A DNA stretch of 64,000 bases, from the NCBI GenBank assembly GCA_947034895.1, contig OX344762.1, positions 1,056,501-1,120,500 of the forward strand, written 5' to 3'. Below are positions 20,586 through 30,865 of this stretch, in pieces. The position numbers and the translations under genes are program-made. Below the pieces are notes generated by a model. It ran no database searches. It was not told the DNA's origin and saw only the letters and a program-made list of their open reading frames with translations. Source of the DNA: Rhytidiadelphus loreus. Its lineage: Eukaryota > Streptophyta > Bryopsida > Hypnales > Hylocomiaceae. The number at the start of each line of letters is the position of its first letter. Position 1 is the first letter of the stretch.

Positions 20586-20604
20586 TATCTTCGAATCGAA
20601 GATA
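20586..20604. repeat. Single element palindrome
   Basis: TATCTTCGAATCGAAGATA, a perfect palindrome with arms in the T/A form, between the 40-bp array and the coding exon. Confidence 0.85.
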
Positions 20605-20854
20605 CCTTTTGCTTTTCATACTCGTAGTTTAGAGTGTTTGGTAGATGAAGTAATATAATTCTGATTATTCTAAGGAATGCAAAGATGATAGATTAGATTC
20701 TGTTTTTTGGTTCTGTTGTGCTAATTCATCGCATTTTAACTTCATTAGTCTAGGTGGATGGATTAGTATACATGATCACAAAATGGTTTACAATTTTACC
20801 CTCCACTGGAAGTCACTTTGCCCCTGATTTTGTCAATGTATCGTACTTGTTTTT

Positions 20855-20873
20855 TATCCTCGCCTCGAGGATA
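20855..20873. repeat. Single element palindrome just before coding exon
   Basis: TATCCTCGCCTCGAGGATA, perfect arms, about 40 nt upstream of a likely splice acceptor (CTCACGCGCAG, ending at 20914). Confidence 0.85.
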
Positions 20874-20915
20874 CTCACAACAGTATTAATTAATTGGTGT
20901 TCTCTCACGCGCAGA

Positions 20916-23761
20916 ATGGATACTTCAGATGCCAACGAGTTTACAGTTCCAGTGCCAACTTTGCCTCCGGGTCGCAGCCTGCGAGGGATTTCCTCGACCT
21001 TCTTGGTATACCAAATGTGTCACACTCAGAAATGAAGAGGGGATAGAGGTGGCAAAAGGAATTTGTCATAGTGTTGATGCAGATCTCGTCATTGACATGG
21101 ACGGGCAACCACTCGGTGATGACCGGGTTGCAATTCAAATTGCAGAGTCTTTGTGTGAGGCAGATGTTCCGTCGGAGTGGATGTGGTCCATGCACTCCTG
21201 GCACATTTCCAGGGTCTACCTTAATGATGCCAGCTTATATGACCACGAACAAACGCATCTCTTCAATACTGCAGTCTCTTCAAACGGTTCGAGGCGGCGT
21301 GTTCGGACTGGAGTTCGTTCCTATGAAAGCTCACGTGAGAGGACTGAGCCTACCAATCTCCCGAAGAAAGAAGCCCTCCTCACAGAGCAAGCAATTGCTG
21401 ATGTTTCTAGTATGAAATGTTGCCAGAAGAATTGCTTGCAACCATTTCCACGTGGTCAGATTCAAGCTGTTCGGTCTCTACTTCATATTGATGGTGGAGT
21501 GTTCTGGCGCAAGTCACGTCTGCTTGACGTGCACAAGCAAACCCACACTGATTCCAATGGAAGGGACATGATTACCTTGGCAAACCATGAAATTTGTTCG
21601 GTTGCTTGGTGCGCCATCCATGGAGTATCGAAGGCTACCTTTTATAGATACAAGAAGATGGCAAAAGATGACCAGAAATCGGAGCATCATGGCAACCTTG
21701 GAATGAAAAAACCTCGGACACACACTTTGCAAGCAACAGCAACTCTTCGATTGTTAGTGGAGAATGAAGCGGACACGATGCCTCACAAATCGAGGACCCT
21801 TGAGTCTGGAGAGAAAGTCCCCTCCATGGTCCTACCGTCTGCATTTCGTTGGAAGGACAAGTTGCCACAGATTAACAATGTCAATTCCTCACTTCAATTG
21901 CAAAATATTTCGGCTAGTAGATTGAGCAACATACGTCGTCAATCTTTTCCAGAGTATGCTCCAAACGCTAGAGGAGATAGTTTTTCTCGTTGTGGAACCT
22001 GCGATAGATATAGGCAACTTAAGAGTGCTTGCACTCCACGTTCACGAGCGCAAGACGTGTGGTCTAACAAATTGAGAGTGCACCTATCGGGGCAAAAGGC
22101 GCATAGGGACTTGTACTATGGAAACCGTTCAATGTCTGAGATGTATCCTAACAAGGTTTTGACTATAATCCATGACAAGATGGATCACTCAAAGACTGCT
22201 TCCCCTCATTACTCGCACAAGAGTAAGGGAAATGATTCTTTCATGAAGATGCCTGTCGCTGTTACAGGCATGATTGCTCATGGTCATGGAGATGTGCGAT
22301 ATGCACACTATGGCTTGGACATATTCCCAACAGACTCCAACCATACCATTGGGTCCATTGCAAAATTATTGCGAGATCTAGAGTCCCAACCGAAGCATTC
22401 ATCTCGTCAATTATTTGTAGGAGGAGAGCGTTCTGAACTGACAGAGGCTTTGTTAATAGGTTCAGAGATTTGTATGGACTCTCTCGGGTCCCCCCCTGAA
22501 GTATTGGTGGAAGCTCAACCTCTTCCTCCAACATTGACTCTTCAGCTTGACAATGCTTCTGGCGACAACAAGAATCGGTGGGTTTTTGCATTTTGTTCTC
22601 TTCTTGTCTATAGAGCTATTTTTCGAGAGATATACATTAATTTCCTCATTGTTGGACACACTCATGAGGACATTGATGCTCTATTTGGTCGTTGGAGCAC
22701 TAAATTGAAGACGAATGACTACCCCACACTTCCAAGGTTGATGAAGTCTTTCATGGATTGTGAAACACAACCCGTAATTCCTCATCATTGAGGAGGTTCC
22801 TGATTTTAAGCGATTTGTGGACGGGTACTTGCATACAGGCGATGATTCTCTACAGGGTCATTCTCAAGCGCAACAATTTAAATTTTATAAGGATTCCAAT
22901 GGGTGGCCATTGATGCAGTACAAGATCCTTTGTACCGATGTTGATTGGTTGCCGAAAGAGGGTGGGGGGATTTGCTTGTGGAAGGAGACAATAGATGGGC
23001 ACCCTAAAGTACCGAGGGGTAGTCCTCTACCTTTGCCACCGCAACAAATGCGTTGCTTTGATGAGATTTGCAAGGGTTTAGATGGGTACATTGCATTGTG
23101 GGGGGCAATGGGAAATCAAGACTTATCTGGCGAGTTTAGGAGGAAGAATGAGCCGGTGCGGAAATATTGGGAAGGTGTGAGAAGTGCTCTCAATGCTCCG
23201 CTTGTGGTACATGAGACATTGCAGCATGGATTTTGGCCAAATTCTCGTGTTACTGATGAGGTGGAAGACCAATACCTAGATGATGGTACGATGCGTGAGG
23301 AGTTTGCAGAAGATGCACCTTTTGTTGGTCGTAGGCGTGATCGTCCACCTCCTTCATTTCGTATTGGCCGTGATGTATATGCAGGTTACTTAGTTGTTGT
23401 GCGCCCCGCTGACGGTGACCTCCGTCCATTTTGGCTTGCTTGGGCTTTAACAAATCCTAATCCAGATCCAGGTCATGTCAATTCGATTCAACTTCAATAT
23501 TGGACACCTACGTCTTTTCATCACACCAATGAAGAAACATATGCTGGGTGGGACACAAAACAAGTGAATTCTTGGTGCGAGGATAAGGCTATCTCTCCGA
23601 GTTGGACGCATACAGACTGCATTATGACTGCTTGGAAGCCACGTTTCAAAGAAGGCACTTCTGATCCAAAAGTTAGAATTCCCAAAACACAAATTGCTAT
23701 CATCCAGACATCGGTGGATGCATATGTATCTGGTGAAAGCAATAATGTATCTTCGGAGTGA
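20916..23761 (+). pseudogene. DUF7869-type transposase/integrase-like gene with one frameshift
   Basis: The long frame 20929-22791 is followed at once by 22817-23761 in another frame. Together they give about 940 residues matching, from memory, the widespread family labelled DUF7869, thought to carry an RNase H-like integrase fold. The key motifs are LDNASGDNKN (about residue 541) and VGHTHEDIDALF (about 575). Later come GWPLMQYK, WLPKEGGGI and SPLPLPPQQMR, also typical of the family. N-terminal cysteines (CCQKNC) and a Cys pair (CGTC) may bind zinc. The frame breaks near 22785, inside the segment reading VIPHH where the next frame resumes with IEEVPDFKRF, consistent with a 2-bp deletion. The ATG at 20916 after the splice acceptor is in yet another frame from the main ORF, so the true start (20916 with a further break, or 20929) is unclear. 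Palindromes lie upstream and a weak one (23749-23765) overlaps the stop codon. Confidence 0.75.
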
Positions 23762-23769
23762 AGATGAAT

Positions 23770-24440
23770 AGTTTGTAGGCATAGGAAATCATGAGGAGTT
23801 TTGCGAGTTTGTACGTTATTTTCTTAACTTTAGGGAGGATGACAAAAAAATATGGAAAAAAATAAATTATAAAGAGTTGTAGAAGTTGATAGTTTCTTTT
23901 ATTAGGGCAAAAAAAATATAATAAAAAGTTGTTAGAAAAAAACATGTGGAGAAGATGAAATAGATTTAGTTTTTTTATTCTTTTAGCTCATTGTTTTGAT
24001 CTTTTTTTATATTATTTTAGAATTTGATGTTATAGATGTTGTATAATATAATATATTTTTATTTTTATTTCTTGTATGGTATTGTGTATTTTGTAAGTTC
24101 TTCATTGGAATTCTATTGTCTATGACATTTGTTATGGAACACGATGAGTACTAATGTTTTCTATACAAAGTAATTATGAACTTCTCTATCTAAGCATATG
24201 TCAAATTCTTTACTTTGACATTGTAGTTTTTGATCAGGCTAGGTGTACAAATGTATTCTATCATGGATGATTTCAAAAATCTCTACCTCACTATATGTCA
24301 AACTATTTACTTAGATATTTTAGTTAAGCACTTATTATAAATGGTTCTAGTTTCCCATCCAAAATCCCTCCTTTCAACGTCCTTCACTACTATTTTTGTC
24401 CTCCAATTTCTTATACTTGTACAAATTCTTTATTCTTCAA
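23770..24440. other. AT-rich 3' spacer, no gene seen
   Basis: Very T-rich DNA following the transposase-like gene, with AATATAATATATT near 24040 that could serve polyadenylation. No coding signal. Confidence 0.4.
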
Positions 24441-24531
24441 GCAGTTTATGGTCTCAATTTTTTGAATTGTCTCAATTTAATGGACTCTTCTACATACTAA
24501 ATTTAGGAAGATGATTAAAATGAGAATCCAC

Positions 24532-24557
24532 ATTGTCTCAATTTAATGAATATGGCC
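24532..24557 (-). repeat. Perfect 26-bp inverted repeat, right member
   Basis: Exact reverse complement of 6213-6238. A shorter direct copy of its start, ATTGTCTCAATTTAATG, also occurs at about 24463, so the motif is locally duplicated. Confidence 0.8.
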
Positions 24558-24881
24558 TTCAAAATCCAAGTGGCCAATTGAATGTTCTGTGTCTTTGTGA
24601 TCCACCCCAACTGTTGGATGTAAGCGGATTCGGATCCCTATGCAAAATCCACTATAATTATCCTATTCAATGTAGACTGTCTTCTTTAAACCGAGGCCGC
24701 GCTTTCATTTGCACCGCCCCCTCTTATCCCGTGCATGGCCACGCATCCAGATCCGTGAATTGTTTTCCTCTTGGCCACTTTGCCCAAAACCCAAGTGGCC
24801 ATGTGATGTGTCTTTGTGATCCACCCCAAATTGTAAGAGTCATGCACGCCTCGCACAACAAATGGCGCTTAGAGTTGTTTT
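24558..24881 (+). repeat. Right ~262-bp direct repeat with partial internal duplication
   Basis: Sequence 24617-24881 matches 5878-6139 in the same orientation. Immediately before it, 24558-24611 (AAAATCCAAGTGGCC .. TCTTTGTGATCCACCCCAA) is a second copy of part of the same repeat (compare 24790-24830). The junction TGTTGGATGTAAGC resembles the start of plant Copia LTRs, which raises the alternative that these are LTR remnants rather than ends of one element. Confidence 0.75.
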
Positions 24882-25780
24882 GGAACTTTCTTTCAGGTAG
24901 CCCGCTCTAAGAAGGCACTGAATGGATATGATTTCGTCCTGAAATGGACCCCTCCAACTTTGATTGAATCAAGGAAAAAGTATTTTTATCACAGGAGCCC
25001 ATCATTGTTGCAGGATTTCATCCCCCGGCTACCATTTTCGGTCGGATTTCATGCAGACTTGGGAGCTCTGAACCGCCATTTAAATGGAATACCGCCATTT
25101 TAACGAAATTCCCCATCCAAGCCCAATAGTTGTAATGTTGTTATAAACAATCAAGTGAATCAACAACCTTATATTTTTATAATTTTTTTTTAATTTGAAA
25201 GTTCAATGAAATGAAGGACTTCATAGTTTTTTTAAGGTGGAGATTCCATCATTGCTCGCAAACTAGAATTCATCATAATTTTCATCTCACTAATTGAAAT
25301 GGAATGATCTAAAGTTTTTTACATATACATAAATTTGAACAACCAATATCAAACTTTGGTTTTGAAAACATTGGTTCCTCCTTAGTGCTTTGCTTAGGTT
25401 GAACAAGAATCTCCATATCATGCCATACCTTTTTAACGATGTAGTCAACAGTTACTAAAATTGTTGCATTTTTTAGCTACTGAACTACATGTTCTATGAA
25501 AATTTCAAAGTAAAAAATCAAAAATTTCTTTTAAGGTGAGCTAAACAAAATTTCTATGTTGCCAATAAAATCATTGTTAGTCCTTCAGGGACTAAATGCA
25601 CTACCCACATTTAAAGTTAAAAATTCTTTTTATTAAATTATTACTATACGGAACTTTAGTCCACTATTACAGAAATGTATGGGTTTAGGGTTGACATTTA
25701 ACCCGGCCAGTGTATTGAAAGATTAGAATGCTTGAAGTCAATCTTGTATTATTTTTCATTCTTACTATACAAGGTCAACA
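24882..25780. other. Spacer, no gene seen
   Basis: A slightly less AT-rich segment to about 25120 contains GAACCGCCATTTAAATGG / ATACCGCCATTTTAAC-type repeated words; the rest is AT-rich with no coding frame. Confidence 0.4.
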
Positions 25781-25789
25781 TACTTGGGC

Positions 25790-27650
25790 TTTGTTGAAGT
25801 ATATTTTTTCCTCTTCATAAATTAGCAACCTTGTACCATTGAATTATAAATTTTGCTAGGTTAGTATACGCATACAAATTTTAATAAACAACATGAATTC
25901 TAGCTTAATCTACAATGTATATGACTTTGCAATCCAAGAAAAAAATGAGTCACTAGGAAGAAATGAGACTAACCGTTTCCAACAATTTTTTACCATTTCC
26001 TATAAAATGAGTACATTTTTTAGATGAAATTAGAAAATTTAAAAGATAAGCAATTTTGGAAAAATATGAAAATTTGGAATACATTAGAAACATTGAAATA
26101 CCTTTGAGGCCACATTTTTTATGATAATAGTGTTTTTTAGTGTGAAGAAAATATTTTTTCACTATCTCATTTGGCAAAGTTAGGAGAGTATATTATTTCT
26201 AGAATGATATTTTTGTACTAAATTGTAGATTTCTTCAATAAAATCACATACTCAATCAAATTCATATTTATACAAATGGTGAATTCAAAAGAACATAAAC
26301 TTGATTGAATTGTTGAAATTCCTTGGAATCATTCAAGCAAGAGAACTTTTGATTCATATACGAGATTCATTCTTTTTGGAATACCCAATTACCCATGAAG
26401 GATGGGTAATAGTTTGCTTTAGGTATCACTTTCTAGACACACTAATTACGTTATTTTTGTTTTAAACCTCCAAAATTTGTCTATTTTGTTCATTTTGATG
26501 AAGTAAAAAGACTCTAAAATTAAAATATAAAATTCATGCACCTCAACAGAATCAAGATATATATTCCTATTGAATTTTTTTAATAATATTGAAATTTTTT
26601 TGGATCTTTTCTTAGAGGTGAGAAAAATCGCTGAATTTTGGGATTTGCAAGCATCATAGTGCATAGTTTATTAAATTTTTATTAATAAAATTAAATATTT
26701 TATATATTGGGCCACTTAATGTAAGTCACATCCAAAAATCATATTAAAATAAAATTATTTGATATTCCAAATGCTTGTTTTTGAAGATTGTAGGTGCTTG
26801 GGACAAAACTTATTTTTTCAACTAAAAAATTCATTAAAAATGCTTAAAATTCTTTGATTGTGATTTCTTTTTTTTCTTGATACATTACAAGTGTAGGCAA
26901 CTAAAACCACATTTTATAAAATCATACTTTATTATATTTAAAAGTTGAAGTCGTTTGACACAATGCAATGGACTGACATTGTAGTTGAGACAACATTTTT
27001 GGGTACGCAAAGCAAACCGTTACCCGGCTATGTGTACAATTTTGTATCAAATTTCTTAAAGCATCCACTACAAATTCACTTGATACATAACCTTCTATAA
27101 TTTTCAATTTATGTATTGAAAATTCACTTAATACAATGAAATCTACAAAAAAAAGGTATTAAACCAGATGATTCCAATAATTATAGTAGTAGCCAATAGG
27201 TCGGACAATAAGTTTGAATTAGCTTTGCTTGGGGCCTTCCAATATTTTTGATTTTGAATTGCAAATGAATTGCAAAAATAAAACTTCAAATTATAATTCT
27301 CAAATTCAAAAAAAGGTATGAATTCTACCAACTAAATGTAATGTATGCATGTTAAAAACTCGGTTAAAAATCTTCCCATGTATATAAATGCAATTTTTGT
27401 AATTCATCAAACATTTTGTAACACATCTTTCATATGTGAAAAATCACTTGGACTTCAAAAGGTTAAAACACAAAAGCAAAAAAGATTTCACTTTATAGTT
27501 GATTCAGAGAAATTAACATTCTAGGAAATGTTGGCTTGAAGGTGCCAAAAGTGTAGGCTACCTAAAAAGTGTCATCATACAAGTATAACTTTAAATCCAC
27601 ATTTCATTAAAAACATTTAGCTGCACAAGAATTCTATTTCAATTGGTGCC
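25790..27650. repeat. Segmental duplication, copy 1
   Basis: Matches 28640-29746 plus 30680-30800 in the same orientation and order: for example GAATTATAAATTTTGCTAG then ATGACTTTGCAATCCAAG, the CCAATAATTATAG..GTAGCCAATAGGT segment, and AAATGTTGGCTTGAAGG. There is no coding content. This copy lacks the TTAA insertion present in copy 2 and so records the empty site. Confidence 0.75.
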
Positions 27651-28635
27651 TACTTTGAAAAAAATAATACTACGCAGAGCCTACACTTCAACTTGTTTAG
27701 CTATTCCAAAGAATCACAAAAATTTTAATTTTTTAATTCAGATATTATATTTTTGTCCTCCTTTTATTTGTACTAGTGTTCAAAAAGTTATGGACAATCT
27801 TGTTTCTTGAAAAATAGTATAAATTATAAAAGTTCAAGTTCTTTTTATTTTTGTGGATAGCCCCTTTAGTTCTTTTTGCAACTTATGGTGGCATAAATTA
27901 CAGTAATCTTCTATTCCTATGCCTTGTGTTGTTGCCACATCTAAAATAAATGTAAGAATTATTTTTTAATTTGTAAAATCTTTGAAATTCAATATATTTA
28001 TACCTGAAGGAATGCAAGGCCTTTGTTGCAGTGTGGGAGGTTGCATTCTTAAAATCATATTGAAGGAATATTGTTCAATTTGAAGTCTTCCAATCTTCTT
28101 TTCTCATGTCAATCCTTCCAAATTGGTCACCCAAAACTTTTGCGGTTTAAAGGCTTAACATGCATAATTCGAGTCAAAAGATTTTATCTTTCCATATACA
28201 ACTCTATAAAAAAAATTAAATCAATTTCTAATGCGAAAAACTCTTCAAACATCCGATGTATTTGAGGCTCATTTTTCAGAAGCCCTCGATACTATAAAAT
28301 CAATATTTGCAATGAACATCCTTGCACAAAATATTGAATAGAACAATTAGAATCTTTCATTTTCAAAATCAGATTTTTCTTCATAAGTCTAGTAATCAGA
28401 AATAATTTTTTTTAATTGGAAACTACTACAAATAGTAACTTGTTTAGATTTTATCTTGCTTCAAAGTATTGAATCAATCAGAATTTGGTGCTTTGGGCAT
28501 TCCGTGGTTCATATGAAAGAGTGAAAGACGCGGACATTCATGTTCCCTACATATCTATGGAATTAATTTTTAAGAGCTCAACAATGGTTTACAATTAAAT
28601 AATATATAAAATAATGAAAATTGATTTTAATAATT
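27650..28635. other. AT-rich spacer between duplication copies
   Basis: No gene or clear repeat is seen. The ORF at 28071-28265 is short and without recognisable features. Confidence 0.4.
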
Positions 28636-28639
28636 TTTT

Positions 28640-30800
28640 CCACTTCATGAATTACCATCCATTCACCTTTGAATTATAAATTTTGCTAGATCAATATACT
28701 CATGCAAATTTTTTTTTATAAATATGGAATTCAGCTTAACCTACAATGTGTATGACTTTGCAATCCAAGCAAAAAATGTGTCACCACAAAGAAATCTACC
28801 TAACTATTTCTAAATGCTTTCAATCATTACTTGTGAATTGAGTGTATGTATTAGTTGAAATTAAAATAGTTAAAAGATAAAAACTTTTAGAACAAATTAA
28901 ACATTTGAAGTATGTTAGTTTGTGGTTAGAGAACTTTGAAGCCACATACTTTATGATAATGGTGTTCATTTTGTAAAAAAAATATTTGTAAAACCTCCTT
29001 CAATAAAGTTGAGATAGTTTGACTACTTCTATAATGATATTCTCGTACAAAATTGGAGATTTTTTCAATAAAATCACATACTAAATCATGTTAATATTTA
29101 TGCGAATGAATCATTCAAAAGAAAATGAAGATGCCAAAATTGTTGAAATATCCGAGGTCCAATCATTCAAAATAACCTTTGAACCAAGCATTTGATTGAT
29201 TCTTCTTGGAATACCCATGAACTACGGAAGTGTCCAATTCTGTAACAAATTTTGGAAAAGCATCCATTGCAAATTCACTTCACTTCATACATGCCCCCTC
29301 ATACTGTTTCATTTATGTATTGGAGATTCATTCACACTTCACATACTTAGATGAAATTTTACGAAAAATATATTAGACTACATGATCCAATAATTATAGC
29401 AGTAGCCAATAGGTGACTCCTTTGTTTTCAATCTTTTTTGCTTTGAGGCCTCTACTATTTATTGATTTTGTATTTCAAATGAATTTCAAAAGAAATCCTT
29501 CGAATCATACTTTATACTTTTTTTAAATATATGAAGACTAGCTACCTTACCAATTTCATGTGCTCTCAAGTTTACTACCTTGCCATGTGTATGAATTCCA
29601 TTTTTATTATCCTTCAAGTATTTTATAACACATTTTGATTTGCATGCATCATTTCGACTTCAAAAGATTGGGAAACAAAAGTTAAAAATATCATTTCAAT
29701 TTATAAAAATTAAACATGATTGGTTAACACCCTAGAAAATGTTGGCTTAACCCCTAAAGGACCATTGTCCCCTCGGGGGACAAAATGGATTTCGGGCAAG
29801 TTCCTATGATCTCAATTTTCAGTGAATTTTTTTGAAACTTTTCCATAAGATAGGAAAACTTATGAGCTTCGTGGGAATATAAATTTTATTTCAATTGGTG
29901 CCTGAGAGAAAAAGTTATGGCATCTTAAACATAATTTACACGTCACCGGGCAGAAAAATAAATCTACAAAAATTTTAAATTAATTTTAAAATTTTTCTTC
30001 TTCTTAAAGATCATATTTTTGTCTACATGTGAAGCTTTGATTCATTCCATTTGGATTAGTAATGTGAAAGTTATGAACAATCTTGTTTTTTGGGCAGTTT
30101 GAGCATCTTCTTGAAAAAATAACTTATAAGACTCAATTCTGAATGCAATTTTCACAATTTTTCAAAAGAAATTGTTTGACAAGGTTAACTTTTCTATTTA
30201 GAACAATCTCACCGTTGAGATTATTGTGTTTCAATCCCATTTTAGAGCTATTAAAGATTTAGTTTTTCTTTCAATCTTGGACCTACTTGTATTGAACAAT
30301 TTTTTAAAGAATGAAAATCAATCATGTTTTTTTTTAATTTTTTTTTCTAGACTTTGAACTCAATTCTTCAACACAAATTTTTTAAAATTCAAGGTCCATG
30401 GTGTAATTCTTTTCCCCAAATGGCATTCAAAGTCATCTGAAATTGCAGGCTAGTGTTCAAAAAAACTTTCTTTTTTCAACTTTGAATGCTAATATCTTCC
30501 AATCTGTACGGTCAAACTCCATGAAAATTTTACCACATGATACTAGACTAGTAAAGTACAAGATCCTACGGTTAGATTCTTAAAAAAGTATTTTTTTTGT
30601 TTTTTTGGATGAATGCAGCAAAAATGGCAGTTTTGAGTAGTTTTTGACAGAAGAATGGCCCTGGTCCTTTAGGGGTTAAGGAGTATTCAAAGTTTAGGTT
30701 ACCACAAAATTGTCCTTATGATAGTATAACTTACAATCCTCATTTAAGTAATGCTGGATTTCTTATACAATTATAGACTACACAACCAACATTTGTAGAA
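28640..30800. repeat. Segmental duplication, copy 2, interrupted by a transposon
   Basis: Diverged second copy of 25790-27650. Its continuity is broken precisely at TTAA (29747-29750) and resumes after TTAA at 30676-30679. Confidence 0.7.
29751..30675. mobile_element. piggyBac-like non-autonomous element, 925 bp, TTAA site
   Basis: TTAA on both sides, then terminal inverted repeats CCCCTAAAGGACCA (left) and its complement TGGTCCTTTAGGGG (right). piggyBac elements insert at TTAA and start with CCC, so both diagnostic features fit. A short internal palindrome (TGTCCCCTCGGGGGACA) lies 5 bp inside the left end. There is no transposase ORF; the interior is AT-rich. The paralogous segment at 27535-27545 reads GTTGGCTTGAAGG with nothing inserted. 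Confidence 0.8.
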
Positions 30801-30865
30801 AACAAAACTTCTCTTTAGTACATTGGTTCATAAATATATAATTCTCAAGCCATACTAGTAGGTCC

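Noticed and set aside
5878..24881. Integrated giant virus (NCLDV) segment, suggested by intergenic hairpins
   Set aside because: No viral hallmark genes (major capsid, DNA polymerase B, packaging ATPase) are visible. The genes have spliceosomal introns and hairpins lie in exons and introns too.
6131..24881. Simple LTR retrotransposon with ~262-bp LTRs
   Set aside because: No gag, protease, integrase or reverse transcriptase frame exists between the repeats, and no target duplication is found. LTR remnants at each side remain possible.
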